Origin: Proteles cristata cristata | Taxonomy: Eukaryota > Chordata > Mammalia > Carnivora > Hyaenidae | Assembly: GCA_017311185.1 (NCBI GenBank) | Contig: JAESUZ010000420.1 | Span: forward strand, 558,001-622,000 | Length of the DNA: 64,000 bases | Reading direction: 5' to 3' | Shown: piece by piece, positions 26,641-36,198 of the stretch | How positions within the stretch are numbered: position 1 is the stretch's first letter | Layout of the letters: each line of letters opens with the position of its first letter | The notes under the pieces: model-generated | Told to the model about the DNA's origin: nothing | Databases searched by the model: none | What the model saw: the letters and a program-made list of their open reading frames with translations, nothing else | Position numbers and translations under genes: made by a program

Positions 26641-27219
26641 CCTCACCTGCACCCAGGTGCTGACCTGTGCCTTGCTGGTTCCCAGTACGAGAGGAACAGA
26701 TTAAAACTGGGTGAGGCAAGGGCACCACATGAGGAGCTCTGGTCACCCCCGCTGGGAGTTCCCGCCTGTGACATGGGGAAGGTAGCAGATGACTGTAAAT
26801 GTTAACTGAGGGAAGGCATGTGAGGTGTCCGGTGCGGGGCCTAGAACCTGGCAGGTGTATTGTGAACATTTGATTTTTTTTTTCCAAGACCCTAAACGAG
26901 AACTCATGAAGACCTGAGTGAAACCAGGGGAGACATATTCTGGAAGCAGCTGTTGGCAGGACTTGGGCAAAGTGTGAAGGAGATGGGGAAGCACAAGGCT
27001 GGGCAACTGTCTTGTGTTGCCATTTGCAGGGACACGGGAGAAGGGTGTGAGACACCTTGTACAGTGTGCTGTGGGAGCAGAGGAGGGAGAGCACAGGGCT
27101 CAAGATAATCCACCCTAAACCTTCCGAGATGTGCAAATCTTCAGAAGAGGGGCTGTATTCCCAAGCCTCTAGCTGAAAAGAGCTTTTAGCAAACTGTCAA
27201 GCAAGCCCTGGATGGATTG

Positions 27220-27400
27220 GCTCTGTCCTGGAGCAGATACTTTTTATCTCCACAACCTTGGGCGAGTTCTGCAATGTCTTTGTGCCTTGGTTTATCTTTG
27301 TGCCCTGAAGATAGGGATAAGAAATCATGGGGTTGCTGTGAAGAGATGCAGTATGCTCAGCACGGTGTTAGATATGCAGCGGTGGTGTTTGGTCAACAAG
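27220..27400 (+). repeat. MIR
   Basis: CCACAACCTTGGGCGAGTTC and TGAAGATAGGGATAAGAAATC followed by GGGGTTGCTGTGAAGAG fit MIR in sense orientation. Confidence 0.6.
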
Positions 27401-27544
27401 GGGTAGACATTTCTCTACATTCTTGTATCCCTTTTATCTGTTATTTCTTTATGGATCTCTCTCTGTACAGAAAAATACTCAGGTAATAGTTACAAGCACT
27501 GAACGATTCTTTGCTCGTCTTATTCACTGCTGCACTTTCAGTTA

Positions 27545-27600
27545 GCTCTTAGAACTAGTTCACGGTAGGTACTTAAATATTTGTTGAATGGATGAATAAA
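27545..27600 (+). repeat. L2 3' terminus
   Basis: GTAGGTACTTAAATATTTGTTGAATG followed by GATGAATAAA is the typical 3' end of L2, running into the tetranucleotide repeat beside it. Confidence 0.6.
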
Positions 27601-27629
27601 GAAACCCATCTCTCTCCTCTTTATCTCTT

Positions 27630-27728
27630 TCTTCATCCCTCCCTCCCTTCCTTCCTTCCCTCCTTTCGTCCTTCCCTCTTTCCATCCATCCATCCATCCA
27701 TCCATCCATCCATCCATCCATCCATTCA
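27630..27728 (+). repeat. (TCCC/TTCC) and (CATC)n microsatellite
   Basis: A TCCC/TTCC pyrimidine tract at about 27635-27680 is followed by about a dozen CATC units at about 27682-27728. It directly follows the L2 terminus, whose 3' end is (TGAATGAA)-like. Confidence 0.9.
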
Positions 27729-27769
27729 TCTAAAAAAGTTTGTAGACTGTAGTGGCTTAACCCACAAGT

Positions 27770-28080
27770 TTTTTTCCCCAATTGTGATAAAATACACTTA
27801 TCGTAAAATTTACCATTTTAACCACTTTTAAGAGTATAGTCCAGTGGCATTAAGTACACTAACATGGCTGTGTAACCATCCATCTCTACAACTTTTTCAG
27901 CCTTCCAAACTGAAACTCCGTACCTGTTAAACAACTCCTCTCCATTCCCCTCTGCCTAACCCCCAGCCCTTGGCAACCACCATCTACTTTCTGTGTCTAT
28001 GACTCTGACCACCCCAGGGACCTCATATAAGCGGAATCAGGCAGTATTTGTCCATTGTGACTCAGCCCACAAGTTTTCAA
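27770..28080. repeat. Old L1 3'-UTR fragment
   Basis: AAATTTACCATTTTAACCACTTTTAAG, CAGTGGCATTAAGTACA, CTTGGCAACCACCATCTACTTTC and CATATAAGCGGAATCAGGCAG are a widely repeated L1 3' region of mammals. No coding content. Confidence 0.7.
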
Positions 28081-28104
28081 TCACAAAACCTATGTGACCC
28101 TGGG

Positions 28105-28317
28105 GGGCGCCTGGGTGGCTTAGTCGGTTAAGCGTCCGACTTTCGCTTAGGTCACGATCTCGCGGTTCGTGGGTTTGAGCCCCGCGTCGGGCTCTGTGCT
28201 GACTGCCAGCTCAGAGCCTGGGGCCTGTTTCAGAGTCTGTGTCTCCCTCTCTCTCTGACCCTCCCCTGCTCACGCTTTCTCTCTCCTAGAAATAAATAAA
28301 AATATTTAACAAAAAAA
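28105..28317 (+). repeat. Felid SINE, young-looking, upstream of AQP8
   Basis: Head GGCGCCTGGGTGGCTTAG with an intact GTCACGATCTCGCGGTTCG segment and an A11 tail. The perfect 17-bp ACCTATGTGACCCTGGG lies at 28088-28104 and 28321-28337. Confidence 0.97.
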
Positions 28318-28320
28318 AAA

Positions 28321-28475
28321 ACCTATGTGACCCTGGGAAACATACCTTTCCTGAATCTCCAATTTCCCATGTGTAAAATGCTATAATAGTAGTACCTGCC
28401 TCACGGGCTTGCTGTGAGGTTTAAATGAGATAATACATATACAGGGTCTGGCATGTAGAAGGCATGTAGTAATTG
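28321..28475 (+). repeat. MIR, split by the SINE
   Basis: CCTATGTGACCCTGGGAAAC, CCCATGTGTAAAATGC, GCTGTGAGGTTTAAATGAG and GGTCTGGCATGTAGAAGG are MIR landmarks in order. Its left part lies before 28104. Confidence 0.8.
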
Positions 28476-28801
28476 CTCTCCCGCGTGGGGTCCCAGCCCG
28501 ATGGGGCCCTCCTTGTGCTCACATGCTGCTGTCCTTTGGGCCCTGATGGCGGCCGCAGGGAGCTGGGGCCCTGGGCCCTCCATCTCGTGCGGGGGAAGGC
28601 CTGGGGTGCTCCCCAGGCGGTGCGGCTCGGCCAGCGCCTTCTCCCCTTGTTGGCAGAAAGCTCAGCAATCCTTGACCATCCCCTGCCCTGCCCAGTTGAT
28701 ATTAAAAAAAAAAAAAAAAAGTTTCCTCTTTGGGGCCCCAGGGCCACCTCCCACGCGCGCTTTATTGCTTTCTTGGTACCCTCAGGGAGCCTCCGCGGCC
28801 C

Positions 28802-28812
28802 TTTAAAAGGGG
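28802..28812 (+). promoter_or_regulatory. AQP8: AQP8 TATA-like box
   Basis: TTTAAAAG within CCCTTTAAAAGGGGC lies about 115-120 bases before the AQP8 start codon and inside GC-rich flanking sequence. Transcription would start near 28830 if it is used. This is inferred from position only. Confidence 0.5.
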
Positions 28813-28923
28813 CAGAGCCCCAAGCAGGATCAGCAGCCCGGGTCCCGGGATAAGAGCCAGGACGGCAGGTGCGGCTTCCCAGCCAGCTGGGGCGAGAGCA
28901 GGTGCGCGGCCGCGTTGGCCCTG

Positions 28924-28935
28924 ATGTCTGCGGAG
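28924..28935 (+). CDS. AQP8: AQP8 coding exon 1
   Basis: ATG TCT GCG GAG then donor GTGAGC. Twelve coding bases encode MSAE and end on a codon boundary. The start is chosen because the known human protein also opens with a four-residue first exon (MSGE). Confidence 0.85.
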
Positions 28936-31900
28936 GTGAGCCCACAGCCGCGCTGCCTCTGCACCCTGCACCAGGCGGGGGCGCGGGGGGCTGCTCTCGG
29001 GGCTTTCCTTCCCCCCCCGTGCCCACTCTCCCTTTTCCCTGCTGCAGGCGGCCCCGTCTGCGTGTGACCCTGAATTTGGCAGGGGCAAGGGGAAGGAGCC
29101 CAGCATGGGCGGCAGGTGCCGGGGGTCCTGGTTCGAGCGGTTCCTGCAGCCCTGCCTGGTCGAACTGCTGGGCTCGGCCCTCTTCATCTTCATCGGGTGC
29201 CTGTCGGTCATTGAGAACGGGCCGGACACTGGGCTGCTGCAGCCGGCCTTGGCCCACGGGCTGGCCCTGGGCCTCATCATCGCCACGCTCGGGAATATCA
29301 GGTGAGACCGGCTCCGAGGGGAGAGCCCAGGCCGACCTGAGCAGGCGGGGTGGGGAGCAGTCAAGTTTCCCAGCGTCGTAGATTGGAGCGTGGGCTGGGG
29401 ACTCAGACTGCCAGGGTTCACATCCTACCTCTGCAGCCTATGGGCTCTGTGGCTTTGGGCAAGCCCCTCTCCAAACCCCGAACTCCCCACCCATGAAATG
29501 GGGAGAACAGAGTACTTTTTAGTCTTTTTCCTCAAGTTAACACATATACAATGTACTGGGTTACAGTGCCAGGCATTGTTCTAAGCCCTTCCTTCCCTTC
29601 TTCCTTCCTTCCTTCCTTCCTTCCTTCCTTCCTTCCTTCCTTCCTTCCCTTCCTTCCTCTCTCCTCCCTTCCTTCATTCCATTCCCTCCCTCCCTCCCTC
29701 CCTCTCTCCCTCCCTCCCTCCCTTCCTTCCTTCCTTTCTTCCTTCCTTCCTTCCTTCCTTCCTTCCTTCCTTCCTTCTTCTTTCTTTTTTTCTTTCTTTC
29801 ACCTCTCACTCTGTCTCTCTCTCTATGTATTTTATGTGTTTATTTATTTTGGAGAGAGAGGCTGAGCAGGGGAGAGGCAGAGAGAGAGGGAGGATAGAGG
29901 ATCCAAAGCAGGCTCTGCATTGTCAGCGCGGAGCCTGATGCCGGGCTCAACCCCACAAACCATGAGATCATGACCTGCGCTGAAGTTGGATGTTTAACGA
30001 CTGAGCCACCCAGACGCCCCTCTAAGCACTTTCTAAATATGAGCTCATTGAATGCTCTCAACCACCCCTTGAGGGTAGTTGCTATCATTATCCCCACTTT
30101 CCTGGTGTGACTGAGGAAGGCCACGTGGCTTGTCTGAGGCTTCGTGGTTAGTAGGTAGCAGAGCCCCTGCGCTGAGGGCTTCATGGGATCCAAATGGCAC
30201 TGGGCGCTCAGTTGCTGCGGTGTTGTTGCCGTTAGAAGGGGGTTTTCCTTCAGCCTGGGGACCTCTTCAGGGCCCGGACTCATAGGGGAGGCCAGGATAC
30301 CTCTCTCTGCCTCCTATATTGGGGTCTGGGGTCTCATTCTGGCTGATGGCCACATCTCTGGAGGGCTGGAGCTCTGAGTGAGTCGGGAAGGAGTTAAGGG
30401 ATGGTCGCCCACCGTGGGCACTGGGTCTAGGGCAGGAACGGGGCTGCCCTCTCCTCCCCGGCCCTCCCCCACATCCCACCCCAGGGAGAAGGGGCAGGAT
30501 CTGGTGCCTGTGTTCTCCTTGGGCGAGGCCCTTGGCTCACTCTGCAGAGAGCTGCCGGGCCGTCCTGGGGGGCCTCCTGGGACACCTTCCCTCGGTCTCA
30601 AGACTTCCTTCTGCTTTTGCGGGTGACAGTGGTGGGCACTTCAACCCTGCGGTGTCCCTGGCGGCCATGCTGATCGGAGGCCTCAACCTGGTGATGCTCC
30701 TTCCCTACTGGATCTCACAGCTGTGTGGGGGGCTGATCGGAGCTGCCTTGGCCAAGGTGGGTGATCCCCAGGGGGGCTGGGCTGCTGGAGTGTGGGAGGG
30801 GAGTGGGGAGCTGAAGGCGCCCGGCTTTTTTTTCCTCTGGAGTTTTCCTCCATTGGGATTGGGCGGGTCCTTTTCTCCTGGGAAGGGGCCTTTGGTTGTC
30901 TTAGACACGCCCTGTTCTGTGTGTAGACACAGCTCTTCCCTGGACAGACTAGGAAGCAGAATGTGGGACTTGAAGTTTCTCTCCCTGAGACCATTTCTGG
31001 CTTTGGATAATGTTTCTAGTGTTTTGCCATTCGTTCATTCACTCGTTCATTTATTCATTCACTCACTTGTTCATTCATGCTACAAACTGAGGGTGTGGGA
31101 AGACTATGGTAAGTCTCCTTGAACCAACTTCTCTGCGTGTTCTCCAGTTTGCCTGCCTTTAAACTGAGTCTCTCTACCCTGAGTAGACTGAGTTAACATT
31201 CAGTTTATGTCTGGAATCTTCTCCTCCCCGCAGGACAGCTAGCTCCTCCTCCCCACCACTCAAGTTTTAGAGACATCACTCCACAGATGGACTCCCTCTG
31301 TCTTTTGCTCTCTCACTCCCTCCTTCCCTTCTCTCTTTTTCTGTCCTTCCTGTTGCTGATAAGTGAGTCCAGCCAGGGGCCCTGTAAGATGTAGGGCTTG
31401 TGGGCACGTGTGTTGGGGGGCATGGGGTCGGGTTGGGAGGACCGGGGGGCGCCTGTTAGCCTGGCTGGGGTTTGGTCTGGAGCTCCAAGCACTGGCCCAT
31501 TGCAAACTTTGGTCCAGAGTCCCATCTTGCTGTCTTCCCCGCCTTGGTCTCCCCGGGTTCCCCTTTGAGACCCCGCTCCCCTGTCTGCAGACTGGGGGCT
31601 GGACCTTCCCGCTCTGATCCAGGCTCTCCCTCCAGCCGGGCCACTTGCCCACCTGCCGAACAATAGTGAGCAGTGCAGGGTGGAGGCTCTGGCCACTGAC
31701 ACCCTCCCTGCGAAGCAATTTACACAGCTTCTCTAGGGAAGTCTCGGGCTGGGCTGCGTCACAAGAAGCCACAGTTGGTTCTGAGAGGGCACTCGCTGTC
31801 TGAGCTCAGAGTGCAGATTATCGTCACCTCCACTTTAAGGAGGAGGAAACGCAGGTACAAGGATGTCAGTTGCTGGCCCAGGTTCAGCTGAGCCGGTAAG

Positions 31901-33338
31901 AGGCAGAGTCCAGGTTCACGTCCAGAGTCCAGAAGCTTGCTCTGCTCTCTTCCCTTTCCAGGCTCCGTGATGACCCCAAGGCTGATTTCCTGGGAAACTT
32001 CGGGGCTCCCTCCCCCCTTCAAAGGGGCCCTAAAAGGGGCTGGTGGTGGGTGCAAAGTCTGCTGAGCGAGGTATTTTTGTGTTCTTTTTTTCAAAGAGGA
32101 TCATCTAGTCACGTGAGCTTTAGGCCCCGAGCACCTGTATCCACCGCTGGGTGACCCCATGTGACAGATGGGCCAGAGGCGGCTCCGAAGAGTCCAGTGG
32201 CTCTCACCGAGCCACACAGTAGGAACCAGAGCTGGGACACGTCTGACTGGGGATTGGACAGAGCCTGTCACTGGCCCCTGTGGTTGGGGGCACACGCTTG
32301 CCCTCAGCTCCCCGCCATCCCTCTCCCCTGCCCGCACTGTGAGGCCGAAGGGCTTGTGTTCTCTCCACAGGCAGTGAGTCCTGAAGAGAGGTTCTGGAAC
32401 GCGTCTGGGGCGGCCTTTGTGACGGTCCAGGAGCCGGGGCAGGTCAGGGGCGCGGTGGTGGCCGAGCTTGTCCTGACGGCCCTGCTGTCACTGGCTGTCT
32501 GCATGGGCGCCATCAACGAGAAGACGCAGGGCCCTCTGGCTCCATTCTCCATTGGCTTTGCCGTCACCGTGGACATCCTGGCAGGGTGAGCGGTCCTGGG
32601 CCAGCCTTTGGGGTTGGGGTCCCCAAGGAGGCGCCATTATTCCCCTCTAGTAAGTTACTGCCGTGGTGGAATGTGGGCCTCAAATGACCCTTCTAACTTC
32701 ATTCCAAGGAAGTCGGAAAACTAGCTTCTCATGTGAAATTTCCTTTTTTTTGGAAAAAAGTTTTTTTAGTGTTTATTTTTGAGAGAGAGAGAGAGAGAGA
32801 GAATGACAGAGCACGAGCAGTGGAGGGTCAGAGAGAGAGGGAGACAGAGAATCTGAAGCAGGCTCCAGGCTCTGAGCTGTCAGCACAGAGCCTGATGCAG
32901 GGCTCGAGCTCACGAGCTGGGAGATCATGACCTGAGCTGAAGTCGGACGCTTAACCAACAGAGCCTTCCAGACACCTGGAAATTTTCCTTTCCTTTGTAG
33001 CATCAATCAACCATTTCTGGGGGCTGTGTTTGTTCAGCTGGTGGGCAGCCAGGTTTTAGCCTCAGACTTACAAAGAGCATTCATACCCATTGACTCAACT
33101 AGGGTGGGCCCCTCAGGGGGTGTGGGAGGGAGGGGGTTAAGGAGACCAGCTTGGATCAGGGATTATTTCTCCCATCTTATGTATGAAGAAACTGAGCTCA
33201 GAGAGGACACAATGACTTGAGGTCACAGGACAGTGGCAAATTAAAGGACAGATCTGGGCAAGAGCCCAATCTCCTAGTAAAGGGGACAAGGGAAACTCCC
33301 TACTTTTAAATGTTTATTTATTTGAGAGAGAGAGAGAG

Positions 33339-33395
<57 letters not shown>

Positions 33396-35791
33396 CCGTG
33401 ACATCATGACCTGAGCCGAAGTCGGACACCACCGATGGAGCCACCCACGTGCCCAGAGGGAGCCCCCACCTCCTCTCCTCCTCTGGACACAGAACCAAGT
33501 CTAGGCTGTCCGAGCTCTGCCGCCCATCCCGCTGCCTCCTTTGGGAGGTGGCGTCTGGGGAACTTGGGGGAGTGGGGAGCGGAAAGTGGGAGTAAAGCTG
33601 CAGCAGTGCTTTGCTGCCCCCTAGTGGCTGCTGCTCCATTTACAAGCCAACGATTCGTCCTTTTGACTTTGACATGGGACCCGGGAGACCGTCAGCAGCC
33701 AGGCTTGCATGACTGGGGCAAGGATACTGCCGCCAGAACCAGAGAGGCAGCCCTGGAGAACAGCCCTCCCCCTCCCCCCGTAGGAGATGCTGGTCCCCAA
33801 GCCTGTGTCACAGCAGGGGCTAATAAGGCTTAGCTCTATTAAACACTTGTACGTGTTTATTATGAGTCCTGGGGTCTTAAATGTGTTTTCACATTCGCTC
33901 CTGACAACAGCCTATGAGGCAGGTACTTCCGCCTCAACTGAAGGTCACACAGCTAGAAAGAGCTGGGCTGGGTTTCGAATCCAGGTCAGCAGGACTCTGA
34001 GGTTCGTGGAGTCGAGGACGACTGCTTGCCCCGGCTCTCTCAACATTGGCGAGGACCTAGACCCATCTTCTCTTCCTGTCATCACTGAACAGACTCTCTC
34101 TGCTGTCTGTTCTTCTAGAAAGGCGTGTGGGGAGTGACAGACAAGCCTTCCAGTTCTTGCTCCTTAGAGCCTCTTCTCCTGTGTCTTCTTTGGGACCCCC
34201 CCACCTCCCGCTGCCCAGAGCCCCATGATATGGTGGCTTCAAGAGGGTTTCTGGGTGTGTGTGGCCTAGGTCTGGTTGGGGAAATGAATTTGACCTTCAC
34301 GTGGGTTAGGGCCTGGCTGGGATCCTGGTGACCGTGTGGCTGGGTGTCTGCAGGGGTGCTGTGTCTGGAGCCTGCATGAATCCTGCACGTGCCTTTGGAC
34401 CTGCTGTCATGGCCAGTCACTGGGACTTCCACTGGATCTACTGGCTGGGCCCGCTCCTGGGCAGCCTGCTTGTAGGAGTGCTTATCAGGTAGGAGCGTGA
34501 CATGGGGTCATGGGCCCCTCTCGTGGGCACCTGGTGACAGTTCCCAGAGCACGAAGGGCTAGAGGGCGGGCATCTCACTTGGGTTTGAAGAAGGGAAGGG
34601 GGAGTCTTCTTCAGAGGCCAAGATTATGCCTCTAGGGCCTTTGTTTCCAAGTGACAGAAATCCATCTCAATGGAATTTACGTCACAAGGGGAAATTCAGT
34701 CGCTCAGGCAAACGAGAGGCTCACAGGTGACACGGGCTCCACGTGGTGCTCCAACAATGTCTGTGGGACTCAGGCTTTCTCGGGGGCTCTGCTGTCCTCT
34801 GGGCAGAGCTCCGAGAGGCTCTCCAGAAGAGGCACAGATGCTCAGCAGAAGGGCCAGGCTTCTATCGGAGCACCTGGACAGGCCCCAGAAGGAATAGCAA
34901 CAACTCTAGCAAAAGGCCGGGGTCTGGCCTTCCCTGGTTTGGACCGGCGCAGCGTGGGTCATGTCCACCTCTGAATCCGTCACTGTAGCCATGGGGCTCA
35001 GGCGCTCTTACTGGCGATGTGTGGAGTTGGGGCGAGGTCAGCTGCACCCGTACAGCCATATGGACCACAAGTAGGGGAGCTGCTCACGGGGGGGGGGGTC
35101 CTGTCCACAGAGAAGACCACGGAGATGGTGCCTCCAAGAGCATGCACACCAGGAGGTGCCATTCACACTCAATGCAACATGGACAGAGCTCCCTGGCCTC
35201 GTGCAGTGGGTACCAAGGTCAATGCCATCGCAAGGGTAGTATCCACTTCACTGCTTCTCCTGAGCTCTCCTTTTGTGAGCTTTGAAGGTCGGCAGGGGCC
35301 TGGGTTTGGTTTGGTTTTTATTTTTTCTGCTCTAGGGCCTGCAGGGATTAGGGTCTGGATTTGGTACACATTGAACCTACCTCCCGCGGCCTGGGAGGTC
35401 ACAGTCACTGGGCTGGGCTGGGCTGGTCGCTTGTGTTTGCCGTCGTCATCCACCTGCCGTCCAGCTTAGCCGATGGGCTGGTGATGAAGACCATCACTAT
35501 CGCTTTCGAAATGGCTGAGGCGAGCATCTTCAGGGAAAGGTTACTGGGAAGCAAACATAGAAGAATTTCTCCCTTTCCCCACGGGGATTTGGCTACTGAG
35601 GCTGGAAAGGCTCAGGAGAGCATCTCTCTGGAGAATTCTGGGCCTGGAGACACTTGAGGAAGGGCTGGGTCTCCCCTCCAGGGGCTTGAGGGCCTCACGG
35701 GGCCATCTTTTTATTATTATTATTATAATTATTTTTTTTTAGGTTCATCATTGGAGATGGGAAAACCCGCCTAATATTTAAGGGACGGTGA
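28924..35791 (+). CDS. AQP8: AQP8, aquaporin-8, complete
   Basis: Six coding exons (28924-28935, 29048-29301, 30630-30756, 32371-32585, 34354-34488, 35743-35791) join to 792 bases, encoding 263 residues; the human protein has 261. Aquaporin-8 is a six-helix membrane channel that passes water and, from published work on the family, hydrogen peroxide and ammonia; it is found in gut, pancreas, liver and testis. Seen here: first NPA motif HFNPAVS (N94-A96), second NPA in [12 protein letters not shown] (N212-A214), the pore cysteine C210 two residues before that NPA motif, C55 in FIGCLS (equivalent to human C53, reported in redox gating), and a sequon N141-A-S in the loop after exon 3. The start codon is the first ATG after the TATA-like box and gives the expected MS(A/G)E opening. 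All introns are GT-AG and no frame break is seen. Confidence 0.96.
29048..29301 (+). CDS. AQP8: AQP8 coding exon 2
   Basis: Acceptor CCCTGCTGCAG ends at 29047; donor GTGAGA begins at 29302. Encodes residues 5-88 and two bases of S89: the cytosolic N-terminus, helix 1 ([18 protein letters not shown]) and helix 2 ([17 protein letters not shown]). The N-terminus is two residues longer than in human. Confidence 0.95.
29381..29525 (+). repeat. MIR in AQP8 intron 2
   Basis: GACTCAGACTGCCAGGGTTCACATCC, TGTGGCTTTGGGCAAG and CCATGAAATGGGGAGAAC follow the MIR order. Confidence 0.8.
29588..29785 (+). repeat. (TTCC)n / (TCCC)n microsatellite
   Basis: About 200 bases of almost pure pyrimidine: two TTCC blocks around a TCCC block near 29686-29720. 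It leads directly into the tail complement of the antisense SINE at 29826. Confidence 0.95.
29826..30019 (-). repeat. Felid SINE in AQP8 intron 2
   Basis: Antisense copy ending CCACCCAGACGCCCC. TCTAAGC lies both before the microsatellite (29579-29585) and after the SINE (30021-30027), so the pyrimidine tract probably belongs to its expanded tail. Confidence 0.9.
30020..30170 (-). repeat. MIR, antisense, right half
   Basis: TCTAAGCACTTTCTAAATATGAGC, CTATCATTATCCCCACTTTC and GACTGAGGAAGGCCACGTGG. Its left end (TGCCAGGCATTGTTCTAAGC) lies at 29565-29585, on the other side of the SINE. Confidence 0.75.
30630..30756 (+). CDS. AQP8: AQP8 coding exon 3 (first NPA motif)
   Basis: Acceptor GGGTGACAG ends at 30629; donor GTGGGT begins at 30757. 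Completes S89 and encodes [14 protein letters not shown] through the third membrane helix to AALAK131. This half-helix with NPA forms one side of the pore. Confidence 0.95.
30757..32370 (+). other. AQP8: AQP8 intron 3
   Basis: GT-AG intron with no felid SINE. A decayed antisense MIR lies at about 31795-31940 (CACTTTAAGGAGGAGGAAACGC). A short ATTC/TTCA-type repeat is at about 31028-31080. No further exon seen. Confidence 0.8.
31795..31940 (-). repeat. MIR, antisense
   Basis: TTATCGTCACCTCCACTTTAAGGAGG, GGAAACGCAGGTACAAGG and AGAGGCAGAGTCCAGGTTC are decayed MIR blocks on the minus strand. Confidence 0.65.
32371..32585 (+). CDS. AQP8: AQP8 coding exon 4
   Basis: Acceptor CTCTCCACAG ends at 32370; donor GTGAGC begins at 32586. 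Encodes A132 to A202 plus two bases of G203. It carries the N141-A-S sequon in the extracellular loop, then helices 4 and 5 ([19 protein letters not shown] and [15 protein letters not shown]). Confidence 0.95.
32757..32977 (-). repeat. Felid SINE in AQP8 intron 4
   Basis: Antisense copy. GAAATTTCCTTT to the left and GAAATTTTCCTTT to the right are the likely duplicated target. Confidence 0.9.
33305..33454 (-). repeat. Degenerate felid SINE with (GA)n expansion
   Basis: The tail complement AAATGTTTATTTATTTGAGAG leads into about 70 bases of (GA)n at 33322-33391, then straight to ACCGTGACATCATGACCTGAG and the head complement. The body has been replaced by or lost beside the dinucleotide run. Confidence 0.85.
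33614..33627 (-). promoter_or_regulatory. CTCF-type binding motif
   Basis: The minus strand reads CCACTAGGGGGCAG, which matches the well-known CTCF core consensus. It is in AQP8 intron 4, outside any SINE. Binding itself cannot be seen from sequence. Confidence 0.65.
33835..34025 (-). repeat. MIR, antisense
   Basis: CTGACAACAGCCTATGAGGCAGG, AAGGTCACACAGCTAGAAAG and GGTTTCGAATCCAGGTCAG are clear MIR complement blocks. Confidence 0.8.
34354..34488 (+). CDS. AQP8: AQP8 coding exon 5 (second NPA motif)
   Basis: Acceptor GTGTCTGCAG ends at 34353; donor GTAGGA begins at 34489. Completes G203 and encodes [19 protein letters not shown], then helix 6 ([17 protein letters not shown]). R215 after NPA is the usual aquaporin selectivity-filter arginine. 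The residue before C210 is Ala where I remember Gly in human. Confidence 0.95.
34489..35742 (+). other. AQP8: AQP8 intron 5
   Basis: GT-AG intron without SINE or other recognised repeat. A G-run sits at about 35089-35098, and the acceptor region carries a (TTA)n then T9 tract at 35709-35740. No additional exon supported. Confidence 0.75.
35743..35791 (+). CDS. AQP8: AQP8 coding exon 6 (C-terminus)
   Basis: T-rich tract and AG end at 35742. The exon completes R248 and encodes [15 protein letters not shown] followed by TGA at 35789-35791. The human tail has the same length and a similar basic end. Confidence 0.93.
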
Positions 35792-36198
35792 CCCTGAGAT
35801 GGTGGCATTGCTGCGGCCTGGGCGGACTGCAGACTGGTCACCTCCTGTACTTCCTGCCTGGGCAGAGCCCCAGAGGAGCCGCTGACTTGCTTCCCCCCAC
35901 GAGCGCCCGGCTTCCCAGCTAGACAGACTGCTGCTGAGTTCTGAGGGTGACCCCCGTTCTCTGAACTCCACGGTGCTCGGCCGCGATCCCAGCCCAGAAG
36001 CAGGTTACCAGTGTGAGGGAGGGAGGCTCTCCAGAGCTGAATAGGCGGCTGTCTATGCACAGGAGTTCACTTCCCCCGGCCCCTTTCCTTCTCCTGCCCC
36101 TGCTCCCGACTTTGCTGTTACAGAAGGGCCTTCTGGGGGTTTCCTTGCTTCCTGAGCTGCCAGGCTAGCTTCGCAATAAATAGTCCACTATTTCCTTT
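35792..36198 (+). other. AQP8: AQP8 3' UTR
   Basis: About 400 bases after the stop, repeat-free, ending about 18 bases past AATAAA. The cleavage position is inferred. Confidence 0.7.
36175..36180 (+). terminator. AQP8: AQP8 polyadenylation signal AATAAA
   Basis: Canonical hexamer in TCGCAATAAATAGTCC, 384 bases after the stop, followed by a T-rich stretch. Confidence 0.8.

Larger units (their letters stand above)
5441..28800. other. LCMT1-AQP8 intergenic region
   Basis: About 23 kb with no exon I can support. The recognisable content is repeat DNA: felid SINEs, MIR, L2 and L1 fragments, MaLR and other LTR pieces (listed individually). Stretches with nothing I can name include 7010-7440, 9130-9930, 10160-10840, 11700-12390, 12910-13550, 17840-19380, 22300-22540, 22820-23270, 23620-24500, 24730-26130 and 26650-27220. 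Confidence 0.7.

Noticed and set aside
28105..28180. tRNA gene candidates in SINE heads
   Set aside because: The heads descend from a tRNA and keep promoter-like boxes, but they do not form an intact cloverleaf and are linked to CT-rich bodies and A-rich tails.
28421..29257. 278-residue open frame on the minus strand over the AQP8 promoter and exon 2
   Set aside because: It lies antisense to a GC-rich coding exon and promoter, has low-complexity Gly/Pro/Arg/Ala composition and no domain. Such frames are expected when GC-rich DNA lacks stop codons.
29588..29785. CRISPR-like or coding repeat array
   Set aside because: The repeat is a four-base microsatellite in a mammalian intron. There are no spacers, and the open frames in it are poly-Ser/Pro/Leu artefacts.
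35017..35469. Open frame of 150 residues in AQP8 intron 5, considered as an alternative exon
   Set aside because: No supporting splice signals or family similarity, and AQP8 is complete without it.
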